From assembly GCA_015231705.1 (NCBI GenBank), contig JADGBC010000003.1:1-57912 (forward strand): DNA of 57,912 nt, read 5' to 3'. This document shows positions 45,072-53,520 of the stretch, one piece after another. Each line of letters opens with the position of its first letter. Position 1 is the stretch's first letter. Origin of the DNA: Desulfamplus sp. GTDB taxonomy: Bacteria > Desulfobacterota > Desulfobacteria > Desulfobacterales > Desulfobacteraceae. The notes beneath the pieces are model-generated. The model searched no databases, was not told the DNA's origin, and worked only from the letters and a program-made list of their open reading frames with translations. The translations under genes and the position numbers were made by a program.

Positions 45072-46316
45072 TTATTTAACGGGCATAAGCTGAACCCGCC
45101 TGTTAAGTGAACGACCAAATTCTGTGTCGTTGGATGCAGCAGGCATGCTTTCTCCATAACCTTCGCATTTCATTCTGTTTTCACTGATACCTTTGCCGAC
45201 AAGATATGTCTTTACAGCCTTGGCTCTCTTCATGGAAAGAGCCTGATTGTAGGCATCACTTCCCATACTGTCAGTATGTCCCTGAAGATCAATTCTCAAG
45301 CCGGGATTTCTGTTAAGTATATCAACAACATTGTCAAGGTCAGGATAACCTGAGGCTTTGATCTCATATTTGTCAAAATCAAAGAGAAGATCTCCAAGTA
45401 CCCAACAACCCATTGGGTTCACTTTGGCACCAATTGGAGTTCCGGGACATTTGTCAAGATAGTCATACACACCATCACCATCTGTATCCAATGGGCATCC
45501 ATCAGCATCAACCTGTACACCTGGAGGTGTATCCGGGCATTTGTCTCTATCATCTGGAACGCCATCATTATCGCTGTCTTTTATTACAACAGGAGCCATT
45601 GCTCTCTCTACAAGGAAAGCATTCTTTACAAAATTTGCCATTTCTGCTGCTGACAAGGTCGAAGAAGCTTCTGTAACAAATCCGCATCCTCCAATATCAG
45701 AGAGGCTCTGCATAAGTGCCTGACCCTCTTTGTCATCACCTACAAGAACTGGATAGATACAGACAGTATCTCCAAATTTGTCCTTAATTGCCTGTGCAGT
45801 TACAGTTGTCTTTGGAGACATTTTCTTGCCATCGGAAACAATAACAACAGCAGTTGTACCTGATTTACCGTCAATATCTCCTACAGCAGCTTCAAGTGCC
45901 TTGTAAAGAGGGCTGTTTCCACCCGAACCACTAAGTTTAGCAAGACCTGCTGCAAACCCTTGATTTGTATAGGCGTCCATACCATAGAGCATCATAGTCG
46001 GATTTGCTGAGACACTCGGTTTATGACCAAAGGATCTCAAACCACCAACCTGACCCATTTCAGGCAGAGTCTGGTTCATGCGTCCTACAAATTCCTTGGC
46101 AATATCAAATTTCTGATTATCGTTATACATCTCTTCCATAGAGCTTGAACCATCCAAAATCACCAGGAAATTGTCATGTTTCAAAGCGTACTGAGAGGCA
46201 TCAATCGGCTGCGATGCAAAATCAGAAAAGGGCTTTTTAGTACCCTGGGCTGCACAGCCAAACATAAAGACCATAGCAACTGCAACAAATAGACTTTTTG
46301 AAATAAAGTTTCTCAT
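45072..46316 (-). CDS. vWA-OmpA outer membrane lipoprotein
   Basis: 414 residues from ATG 46316, preceded by AAAGGAG; the in-frame upstream extension is discarded. The signal peptide has lipobox MFGC. Order: vWA domain with MIDAS DGSSS (about 50-245), two thrombospondin type 3-like calcium repeats (DSDNDGVPDDRDKCPDTPPG, DTDGDGVYDYLDKCPGTPIG) and an OmpA peptidoglycan-binding domain (LLFDFDKYEIK, LQGHTDSMGSDAYNQALSMKRAKAVKTYL, NRRVQLMPV). It probably anchors the outer membrane to the cell wall while displaying a vWA adhesion module. It is a single-gene unit with its own terminator. Confidence 0.92.
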   Translation of the reverse strand: MRNFISKSLFVAVAMVFMFGCAAQGTKKPFSDFASQPIDASQYALKHDNFLVILDGSSSMEEMYNDNQKFDIAKEFVGRMNQTLPEMGQVGGLRSFGHKPSVSANPTMMLYGMDAYTNQGFAAGLAKLSGSGGNSPLYKALEAAVGDIDGKSGTTAVVIVSDGKKMSPKTTVTAQAIKDKFGDTVCIYPVLVGDDKEGQALMQSLSDIGGCGFVTEASSTLSAAEMANFVKNAFLVERAMAPVVIKDSDNDGVPDDRDKCPDTPPGVQVDADGCPLDTDGDGVYDYLDKCPGTPIGAKVNPMGCWVLGDLLFDFDKYEIKASGYPDLDNVVDILNRNPGLRIDLQGHTDSMGSDAYNQALSMKRAKAVKTYLVGKGISENRMKCEGYGESMPAASNDTEFGRSLNRRVQLMPVK

Positions 46317-46547
46317 TTTTTTCTCCTTTAAAATTTGTTGTTCTCCTTTAGAGGTACAATCACACACCATGACCATCTCTTAAAGGCTACCATCAAAATC
46401 CCACCATCAAACTGAATTTTACTTAATATATATGAGTATTAAGAGTCAAGAAATAAAATCATCCTGACTTCTTGTGGTTGTTAATCCTCATCGAATTGAG
46501 GATATTAATGCCAATCATAAACCTATAGATCAAAACCTTAAATTCCA

Positions 46548-46642
46548 ATAACCGGCACGGCCGGAGCGAAGTATTGGCTCCTGGCCACAACGAAGAATGA
46601 AAGTCTTATAATCACGGCTATTTCAAGAGACTTTCACATAAA
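46548..46642 (+). repeat. family A repeat, copy upstream of the OmpA-like gene
   Basis: Full copy in the 344-bp space between the divergent 5' end of the vWA-OmpA gene (46316) and the 3' end of the TrpR gene (46661). The rest of this space is AT-rich with no other feature. Confidence 0.92.
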
Positions 46643-46660
46643 ACAAAAAAAACAAAAACA

Positions 46661-46948
46661 TTACATAAAAACAGATGATCTGTTTTTATCCAGAAGTTTA
46701 TGTATAATTGAATTCTCTTTTTTCAAAATTTTCGACCCCCTTGTAATTTTGCATAAGCTGATACCATACTTATCAGCAATTTTTCGCTGAGTCATTCCAC
46801 TATGCAGATCCTTAAGAAGTTTCCAGCGAAGAGACAGATCTGCAAGCTCACCTGGAGTTAGTATTTCATCAAAAAAAGACTCAAGGTCATCCAGTTCTTT
46901 AATTGCAATAATTGTTTGTAATAAATCTTGATCAATGGCCATTTTCAA
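46661..46948 (-). CDS. trpR: TrpR-family transcriptional repressor
   Basis: 95 residues, TrpR length. LTPGELADLSLRWKLLKDLHSGMTQRKIADKYGISLCKITRGSKILKK matches the Trp repressor helix-turn-helix, including the KITRGSKILK recognition helix. In E. coli the repressor binds tryptophan and silences trp genes. The homology could instead be to the YerC/YecD branch. No trp genes are near, so it acts in trans. The start could be Met 46948 or Met 46942. Confidence 0.83.
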   Translation of the reverse strand: MKMAIDQDLLQTIIAIKELDDLESFFDEILTPGELADLSLRWKLLKDLHSGMTQRKIADKYGISLCKITRGSKILKKENSIIHKLLDKNRSSVFM

Positions 46949-47210
46949 TCTTTTTCCTGATCATCTTTATATCATTACACCCAATGCTTTTGACTTCTCG
47001 AATCGTTTCACATAAAAGACAATACCTTTTGGAGAAAACAGATAAAAGTAAAAGCTTCTTGAGACTTTCATATAAAGTCTTATCATTGATTTTGAAATGA
47101 TATATAAATCCTATAACCTGGACAAGCAAGAATCAGAGGTTTCCATATGATTCTCTGGCCCCAAAAACATGAAAAGCAGAGACAGAATCTAATCAATAGA
47201 GGCGATAAGT

Positions 47211-47582
47211 ATGAAATCACTATCAATATCAACCAGAACAATACAGTACAAACTATCAACTTTAATACTTCTATCAATCCTGTTTATCACAGGATGTTCC
47301 AACTTTGCAAACAGATCGCTATCTTCTGACTATTTTGCGGGTCTGAAATCTTCTGAAATATACGCAAAACAAGATGCAATAAATGATAAATGCATCAACT
47401 ACCCAGTTTCATTAAGTAATAGTATTATGAAAAATACAAGAAAACACCTTGAACAATTGAAGAAGAGAAACCACCCTGATTTCATCAATGGCTTTATCAA
47501 AGGTTACAATGATGAATACCGAGAATATATGAGCCTCTACTGCGATAATCTCGATTCACCCAACGAACATATCCGACCATAA
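47211..47582 (+). CDS. Small hypothetical lipoprotein
   Basis: 123 residues. Signal peptide (YKLSTLILLSILFITGC) ends in the lipobox ITGC (Cys29), followed by a short polar protein with a helix near KHLEQLKKRNHPDFINGFIKGYNDEYREYMSLYC. A purine-rich GAGG before ATG 47211 supports translation. No family is recognised. It is convergent with the GGDEF gene; stops are 8 nt apart. Confidence 0.6.
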   Translation: MKSLSISTRTIQYKLSTLILLSILFITGCSNFANRSLSSDYFAGLKSSEIYAKQDAINDKCINYPVSLSNSIMKNTRKHLEQLKKRNHPDFINGFIKGYNDEYREYMSLYCDNLDSPNEHIRP

Positions 47583-47590
47583 GAGCAAAA

Positions 47591-48976
47591 TCAGGCCATG
47601 AAGTAAAACCCCATATTCTTGTCGTAGGGAGGGGGATTATAGAACTGTGCTTTAATATATTTTTCCTGCACAGAATCTATTCTAACTCTTCTTTTTACTA
47701 AAGAGCGTTTGCTGTCATCAAGGGTAAAGGTCACATCAAGAATATCTTCCGGCACAATTTTATGTTGCTGCCTCATTGTCTCAAAATCAATTGCCCTCAT
47801 GGAAAGCCTTTTGACTGTGATATGTCCGTGATCATTTTTGTTAAAATGAGTGTAATCGCCTGGCAGCATCACATCTTTATAGTGAGTTTTATTATGCTCC
47901 GCAAGCTCCTCTGCTTCAAGACTCTCCTCCTCTTCATCAAGCAGAGGTTTAAGATTACTCTCCATTCTCTCAACATCCGCATCCTGAGATAATGAAGAGA
48001 TTGGCAGCATATTTTTTTTATTTACAAAATCAAGTATCTCTTTTTTAGTCTCAGCATCAATAAGACGGATTCCTATTGTAACACAAAGAGAGATCATACC
48101 ATCCAGGAAAACCTCTGATTTCAACCTGTTTAAAATTCTAAGTTTTGCCTGTTCTGCTTTATCCAGACTTGTCTGGGGCATAATAACAGTAAATTTATCT
48201 CCACTATAACGGAAAATATCATCTACTGCCCTAACCATGCTTCCAAGCATAGTCGCAAACTCCTTTAAAACCTTATCACCTGCTTCATGTCCATATTTCT
48301 CGTTAATCTGCTTGAAACCTTTAAGATCCATAATCAGAAGGGCTGATATGACTCCATAACGTTTGAGCATTTCAGCTCTGTTGTTAAGGGCTCTTTCAAA
48401 ACTATTTCTGTTTTTCAGGCCGGTCAAAGAATCTGTTAATGCTATTTTTTTCAAAGCCTGATTGTAATAGGAGCGTTCAATTGCAATGGCAGCATACTCT
48501 GCAATTGTGGTCAGAAGAGTAAGCTCCAATTTATTAAAATTATGACCACTTATTTTATTGATAAGCTCTATAACGCCGAATGTCTTGTCATCGGTTTTTA
48601 GTGGTACCCCAATAATGGATTTTGTCTTGAAACCGGTAGATTCATCCATACGGATACTGAATCTTTTATCCTCTTCTACATTTTCAACAATAAGAGATTC
48701 ACCAGTGTTCAAAATATGGCCGGCAATCCCCTCCCCCTTTGGTATCCTTACCCCCTGCAATTTCTCTCTGCTGCTTCCAACAACAACAGTAAAAATCATA
48801 TCACCTGTTTTTGGATCTTTAAGCAGCAGAGACCAATTCATGGGTTGAAAAATATTTCCAACCTGATACATCAAAACTTCAAGGGTATCTTTAATGGTTT
48901 TTGCTTTGGCAAGGGGTTTGCCTATTTCAAGAAAAAAGGATGCATTGTTGATTCTCTCGAGTATCTCTTTATCCAT
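47591..48976 (-). CDS. GAF-GGDEF-PilZ-like protein with degenerate catalytic motif
   Basis: About 461 residues from ATG 48976; GGAGAG spacing favours it over GTG 48982. An N-terminal GAF domain (about 15-170, GEGIAGHILNTGESLIVENVEED) is followed by GGDEF (about 180-310) with DLKGFKQINEKYGHEAGD and the signature changed to SGDKF. The inhibitory-site motif RxxD (RAVD) stands five residues before it. After an acidic linker, a PilZ-like domain (about 355-460, VKRLSMRAIDFE, RRVRIDSVQEKY) closes the protein. This suggests a c-di-GMP-binding receptor or inactive cyclase rather than a synthase. Confidence 0.85.
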   Translation of the reverse strand: MDKEILERINNASFFLEIGKPLAKAKTIKDTLEVLMYQVGNIFQPMNWSLLLKDPKTGDMIFTVVVGSSREKLQGVRIPKGEGIAGHILNTGESLIVENVEEDKRFSIRMDESTGFKTKSIIGVPLKTDDKTFGVIELINKISGHNFNKLELTLLTTIAEYAAIAIERSYYNQALKKIALTDSLTGLKNRNSFERALNNRAEMLKRYGVISALLIMDLKGFKQINEKYGHEAGDKVLKEFATMLGSMVRAVDDIFRYSGDKFTVIMPQTSLDKAEQAKLRILNRLKSEVFLDGMISLCVTIGIRLIDAETKKEILDFVNKKNMLPISSLSQDADVERMESNLKPLLDEEEESLEAEELAEHNKTHYKDVMLPGDYTHFNKNDHGHITVKRLSMRAIDFETMRQQHKIVPEDILDVTFTLDDSKRSLVKRRVRIDSVQEKYIKAQFYNPPPYDKNMGFYFMA

Positions 48977-48988
48977 CACCACTCTCCT

Positions 48989-49084
48989 TTTTTATATAAA
49001 AGTATCCGTAAGAATCTGTTTTATAAAGACTTTCACGTTTAGTTGTTGCCGAGTGCAAACCCCGCTCCGGCCGTGCCGGTTTAT
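48989..49084 (-). repeat. family A repeat, truncated copy
   Basis: Minus-strand copy with the GGCACGGCCGGAGC half intact (49050-49084) and GTGAAAGTC (49028-49036), but the second arm is decayed. It lies upstream of the GGDEF gene and just after the PilR-like gene. Confidence 0.75.
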
Positions 49085-49101
49085 ATCCAATGTTTTACAC
49101 A

Positions 49102-50544
49102 TTAGTCCAGATCTCCATTGATATGCTCAGGCTCGTCACTTCTATTGTCTTCACCCAGTTTGCTCATTCTATATCTAATGGAACGAAGGGTGATACCCAG
49201 CAACTCAGCAGCCTTGCTCTTGTTACCTCCTGCAAATTCCATGGCTTTTTTGACATAGGCATCCTCAATGGAGGAGAGAATTGCATCTAAATCGACCCCC
49301 TGTTCCACAGCATCAAGGTCAAACCGGCTATTTTTGTGCCCTTCAACCCATCTACGCCGCTTATGCATTGAAATGGTAAGGCTTTCCGGAAGGATAATAT
49401 TAGTAGATGAGAGTGCAACACTTCGCTCAATTAAATTTTCCAGCTCTCTGACATTACCTGGAAAAGAGTATTTATTTAAAAACGCAATAGCGTATGAAGA
49501 TATCTTTGCAATATCCTTTCCCATTGTTTTTGAGTATTTTTCAGTAAAGTGGTGGGCGAGAATTTCAATATCCCCTTTTCTGTCACGCAAAGGGGGTACT
49601 TTTATAGGGATAACATTCAATCTGAAAAAAAGATCTTCACGAAAATTTCCATTAACGACCTCCTCTTCCAAATTTTTGTTTGTGGCGGAGATAATTCTGA
49701 CATCAACAGCAATTTCGTGTGTACTGCCAACTGGTTTTATAAGAGTCTCCTGAAGTGCTCTGAGCAGCTTGACCTGAAGCATAGGGGATAGTTCACCAAT
49801 TTCATCCAGAAATATTGTACCTTGGTGAGCTGCTTCAAACAATCCCTTCTTGTCTGAAATGGCACCGGTAAACGCTCCTTTAACATGTCCGAAGAATTCA
49901 CTTTCAATAAGATTTTCTGGAATACCGCCACAATTTACAACTACAAATGGCCTGCTCTTTCTGTCACTCATATCGTGGAGAGCCCTTGCTATAAGTTCTT
50001 TACCAGTACCGCTCTCTCCAGAAATCAGGACATTGGTTTTTGTACCTGCCACCTGGCTTATCAGGTTGTATATTTTTACCATTCCTGGGCTGTTACCCAC
50101 GATTTTTCCAAAATTGAGTCTTGTCTGACTGTCTTTGTGAAGAAATTCAGTTTTAAATTTGGGATGTTTAAGGTCAAGAGCCTTTTTTATGGCCTGTTTC
50201 AGCTCTTTGTTGTCAAAAGGCTTGGGGACAAAATCATAGGCACCTTCATTCATGGCTTCAACCGCCACTTCGGTTGTGGCATAGGCTGAAATCATGATGA
50301 CAATAGTTTCTGAATTCTTTCTTTTTGCCGCTCGCAAGATATCGAGACCAGTAAGATCGCCAAGACGTATATCGCACAGTAGAAGATCAAAGGATTTTGC
50401 TTCAATCATTCTTAAAGCCTGCTTACCGCTCTTTGCAAGAGATACATCGTAACCTGCCTGAGTTAGTAGAACCTCAAGAAACTCACGCATACTCAATTCG
50501 TCATCTACAACAAGAATTTTTGGCAGGCAGTCACCCATGTTCAT
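49102..50544 (-). CDS. Sigma-54-dependent response regulator, PilR/NtrC type
   Basis: 480 residues. Receiver domain (Asp58 in LLLCDIR, Lys in FVPKPFD), AAA+ sigma-54 activator domain with Walker A GESGTGKE, GAFTGA loop and Walker B IFLDEIGELSP, then a Fis-type helix-turn-helix (NKSKAAELLGITLRSIRYRMSKLG). The C-terminal LRSIRYRMSKLG is typical of PilR, the activator of type IV pilin. The partner kinase would be expected next to it, but only the GAF-GGDEF protein follows. GGAG precedes ATG 50544. Confidence 0.92.
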   Translation of the reverse strand: MNMGDCLPKILVVDDELSMREFLEVLLTQAGYDVSLAKSGKQALRMIEAKSFDLLLCDIRLGDLTGLDILRAAKRKNSETIVIMISAYATTEVAVEAMNEGAYDFVPKPFDNKELKQAIKKALDLKHPKFKTEFLHKDSQTRLNFGKIVGNSPGMVKIYNLISQVAGTKTNVLISGESGTGKELIARALHDMSDRKSRPFVVVNCGGIPENLIESEFFGHVKGAFTGAISDKKGLFEAAHQGTIFLDEIGELSPMLQVKLLRALQETLIKPVGSTHEIAVDVRIISATNKNLEEEVVNGNFREDLFFRLNVIPIKVPPLRDRKGDIEILAHHFTEKYSKTMGKDIAKISSYAIAFLNKYSFPGNVRELENLIERSVALSSTNIILPESLTISMHKRRRWVEGHKNSRFDLDAVEQGVDLDAILSSIEDAYVKKAMEFAGGNKSKAAELLGITLRSIRYRMSKLGEDNRSDEPEHINGDLD

Positions 50545-50590
50545 TTTTCTCCATCACTTTCCGGAATATATTTAAACATGAAATAAACTT

Positions 50591-50670
50591 TCATGGCCTT
50601 TTTATGTGGCCACCCAGAATTATGAAAATAAGAATGCATTTTCATGGCAAACAGTCATGACCGTATTTTA
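50591..50670 (+). repeat. family B palindromic repeat
   Basis: TTCATGGCC...GGCCACCCAGAATTATGAAAATAAG...GCATTTTCATGGC and CATGACCGTA. A second partial copy (AATCAGAATGTATTTTTATG) lies at 50793-50815. Confidence 0.75.
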
Positions 50671-50687
50671 GTCAACATCAAAATCAG

Positions 50688-50793
50688 ATATCCTTCATAT
50701 CGCCTCAAAAGTAGTTTACATTTTTTCTGAAAATATCGCCTAAAAATGGGGACAAGGTTTCAAAAAGTTTAAACCGGTAAATGGAGCATGACC
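50688..50793. repeat. family C MITE-like element, diverged copy
   Basis: Starts ATATCCTTCATAT, then CGCCTCAAAAGTAGTTTACA and a later AAAGTTTAAACCGG. The right terminus is poorly preserved, so this copy is decayed relative to 53339-53443. Confidence 0.75.
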
Positions 50794-50835
50794 AAAATCA
50801 GAATGTATTTTTATGGTTAAATTGATTTTTATCAT

Positions 50836-52347
50836 CTATGATATTTCTTCAATCTCACTTCCACCATCCTGTCTCTGATATGCAATTTTCCCCTCAATCA
50901 TGGTCATATAGACTTCACCTCTAAGGTTGAATCCGGCAAATGGGGTATTTTTGCTCTTGGAAAAAAATGTTCTTGGATTAACAGACCAGAATGCATCCAT
51001 ATCAATAACCGTAATATCTGCACGATTGCCAGGCTTCAAGTCATTATCAATTCCAAGGAGTGTCGCAGGATTTTTAGACATTTTTTCAATCAGTTGTTCA
51101 AGAGAAAGAGTCTCATCATGGACTAATTTTAAGGATAATCCAAGAGATGTTTCAAGACCAACAATACCAAAGGCAGCCCTGTCAAATTCAATATCTTTTT
51201 CTAATAGAGAGTGCGGAGCATGATCTGTTGCTATAACATCAATTGTTCCGTCAGCCAGCCCCTCTATTATTGCCTGCCGATCACGCTCACTCCTAAGTGG
51301 CGGATTCATCTTTGCATTAGTATCATAGCGTGCCACAGCCTCATCTGTAAGAGTAAAATAGTGTGGTGCCGTCTCAGCTGTAACTCTTATGCCCCTTTTT
51401 TTCCCATGCCGTATAGCATCCACAGACTCTTCACAACTTACATGTGCAATATGAAGCGTTGCTCCTGTAAGTTCTGCAAGAGCAATATCTCTCATGACAA
51501 TGGTACTTTCAGCAACATTGGGTATCCCTTTGATACCAAGTTTTGTAGCAACTACTCCTTCATTCATGGAACCATCTCTTGCAAGATCGATATCTTCACA
51601 GTGAGATATCACAGGCAACCCCATACCTTTTGCGTACTCCATTGCTCTACGCATTACCCTTGCATTTTCAACAGGACGTCCATCATCGCTTATTGCCACC
51701 ATGCCGGCTTTTTGCATATCTCCATATTCGCATAGAGCCTCCCCCTTGGATCCCCGTGTAATTGAGCCTACAGGATAGAGTTGGCTTCCCCCAAGCTCTT
51801 TGGCACGACTGACCATAAAAGCTGTAATGGAGCTATTATCATTGACCGGAGAGGAGTTGGGCATTGGGCAGACCGCCACAAATCCACCTTTGGCTGCTGC
51901 CTTTAAGCCTGTTTCAATGGTCTCTTTGTATTCATAACCAGGCTCACGAAGATGGACATGAAGATCAATAAGGCCTGGAACAACTACCATTCCAGTAAGA
52001 TCAATCTCAGTTATATCCTCTTTTGTAAAAGCCTTTTTATTGTAGCCGCACGGCTTTGACTGATCAGTTCGCATGTCGTACGGCTCAGCAGTAGATGTAT
52101 CGTGTTGCTTGTGATTTGATGAATCGCATGGCTTTTCAATTGGCGTACATGCTTGATCAGTTATGCCAAATGGCTGTTCAGCTATACCACATGGCTCTTC
52201 AGCTTTGCTTAGGATATCAAGAAGCATCTGGTCTGCTTCTGAAGGTTCAACCACGGCATCTATGACTCCATTAGAAATTATGATATCCTTAAAGCCATCT
52301 ATCTTTCCAGGATCAATAACCCGAGCACCTTTCAATCTAATCAGCAT
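50836..52347 (-). CDS. pyrC: Dihydroorotase
   Basis: 503 residues from ATG 52347, with GGAGG just upstream; the longer frame is a readthrough of pyrB. Class I dihydroorotase with metal ligands HVHLREPG (His130, His132), carboxylated-Lys region and ATDHAPHSL. It closes carbamoyl aspartate to dihydroorotate in pyrimidine synthesis. About 57 extra residues (50-106) on a 7-residue period (PCGIAEQ/PFGITDQ/ACTPIEK types) separate the first strand from the barrel. Its start overlaps the pyrB stop by 11 nt. Confidence 0.95.
   Translation of the reverse strand: MLIRLKGARVIDPGKIDGFKDIIISNGVIDAVVEPSEADQMLLDILSKAEEPCGIAEQPFGITDQACTPIEKPCDSSNHKQHDTSTAEPYDMRTDQSKPCGYNKKAFTKEDITEIDLTGMVVVPGLIDLHVHLREPGYEYKETIETGLKAAAKGGFVAVCPMPNSSPVNDNSSITAFMVSRAKELGGSQLYPVGSITRGSKGEALCEYGDMQKAGMVAISDDGRPVENARVMRRAMEYAKGMGLPVISHCEDIDLARDGSMNEGVVATKLGIKGIPNVAESTIVMRDIALAELTGATLHIAHVSCEESVDAIRHGKKRGIRVTAETAPHYFTLTDEAVARYDTNAKMNPPLRSERDRQAIIEGLADGTIDVIATDHAPHSLLEKDIEFDRAAFGIVGLETSLGLSLKLVHDETLSLEQLIEKMSKNPATLLGIDNDLKPGNRADITVIDMDAFWSVNPRTFFSKSKNTPFAGFNLRGEVYMTMIEGKIAYQRQDGGSEIEEIS
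52033..52200 (-). repeat. In-frame 21-nt repeat tract in pyrC
   Basis: Degenerate units of 21 nt with a CATGGCTNTTCAGC-like core (plus strand: ATGGCTCTTCAGC, ATGGCTGTTCAGC, ATGCTTGATCAG, ATGGCTTTTCAATT). It codes for Cys/Pro/Gln-rich heptads not found in typical dihydroorotases. Confidence 0.8.
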
Positions 52348-53269
52348 TTTTAGTACCTCCTGACACAAGGTAAAAAACAGCCATTCTAAGTGCAACGCCA
52401 TTGGTCACCTGTTCCAGTATTACAGAATGTTCTCCATCTGCCACATCTGTGCTAATTTCAACTCCACGGTTCATAGGACCAGGATGCATGACCAGCACAT
52501 CACGTTTTGCACATCTGAGCCTTTTGCTGTTCAAGCCAAATAACATGGAATACTCACGCTCAGTAGGAAAAAGGATAGATTCTTGACGCTCTTTCTGGAT
52601 ACGCAGCATCATAATGACATCGGCATTCTCAATACAAGACTCAATATCTGGAGCCACTTTGCATCCAAGTGTCTCTATGCCTCTTGGAATCATGGTTGGC
52701 GGTGCAGCTACAGTTACAGTTGCCCCCATCTTTGTAAATCCAGCTATGTTTGATCTGGCAACACGACTGTGGGCAATATCTCCTATAATTGCAAGATTAA
52801 GCCCTTCGATCCTACCCTTTTTTTCCCGAACGCTCATCATATCCAAAAGAGCCTGTGTAGGATGGGCATGAAGACCGTCTCCTGCATTGACAACAGATGC
52901 CCTTACTCTTCTGGAGACAAGTTCCGCAGCACCTGATGAGGGATGGCGTATAACAATAATCTCAGGGTTCATGGCCTCAAGATTTTTTGCAGTATCTATA
53001 AGAGTTTCCCCCTTTACAATGCTGCTTGAACCAGAGGAGATTGAGATGGTATCAGCACTGAGACGCTTGGCTGCAATATCAAACGAGAGCTTGGTACGGG
53101 TACTTGGTTCCTGAAAAAAAAGAACAATAGTTTTCCCCCTCAGTGTAGGTACTTTTTTCACTGGCCTGCTGGAAATTTCCTTCATACCCTCAGCAGTATC
53201 AAGAATCATGGTGATATCTCGTACCGAAAGAGACTCAATATCTAAAAGATCTTTATGTTCAAAACGCAT
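52337..53269 (-). CDS. pyrB: Aspartate carbamoyltransferase catalytic subunit
   Basis: 310 residues. Carbamoyl-phosphate loop EPSTRTKLSFDIAAKRL, the Lys/His loop region with VRHPSSGAAEL, HAHPTQALLDM and MHPGPMNRGVEIS are all present. It condenses carbamoyl phosphate with aspartate, the committed pyrimidine step. It is joined to pyrC by an 11-nt overlap. A pyrI regulatory subunit is not present. Confidence 0.96.
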   Translation of the reverse strand: MRFEHKDLLDIESLSVRDITMILDTAEGMKEISSRPVKKVPTLRGKTIVLFFQEPSTRTKLSFDIAAKRLSADTISISSGSSSIVKGETLIDTAKNLEAMNPEIIVIRHPSSGAAELVSRRVRASVVNAGDGLHAHPTQALLDMMSVREKKGRIEGLNLAIIGDIAHSRVARSNIAGFTKMGATVTVAAPPTMIPRGIETLGCKVAPDIESCIENADVIMMLRIQKERQESILFPTEREYSMLFGLNSKRLRCAKRDVLVMHPGPMNRGVEISTDVADGEHSVILEQVTNGVALRMAVFYLVSGGTKNAD

Positions 53270-53338
53270 TTTGTAATCTTCCGTTCAAAAATTGATTACC
53301 TTGTAAAAAATAAATTTCGCAAAACCATTGCAATAAAA

Positions 53339-53443
53339 GGCATCCTTCATATCACCTCAAAAGTAGTTTACACTTTTTTTGAGGCGATTCCCGAAAATGG
53401 AGCGTTTGCTTAAAAAGGTGTAAACTGGAAAATGAAGGATGTC
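53339..53443. repeat. family C MITE-like element
   Basis: 105 bp with terminal inverted repeats GGCATCCTTCAT and ATGAAGGATGTCC, and internal arms AGTTTACAC and GTGTAAACT. It has no coding capacity and lies between pyrB and lepB. Confidence 0.9.
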
Positions 53444-53520
53444 CAATAAAATTAAGCCTTTATTGTACTTAGAAATGTCAATGTCAGATTTTTTACGATA
53501 CTTTCAAAATTGATACACAG

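Noticed and set aside
45072-46376. Longer start (46376) of the vWA-OmpA gene
   Set aside because: The conserved signal peptide begins at ATG 46316 behind AAAGGAG.
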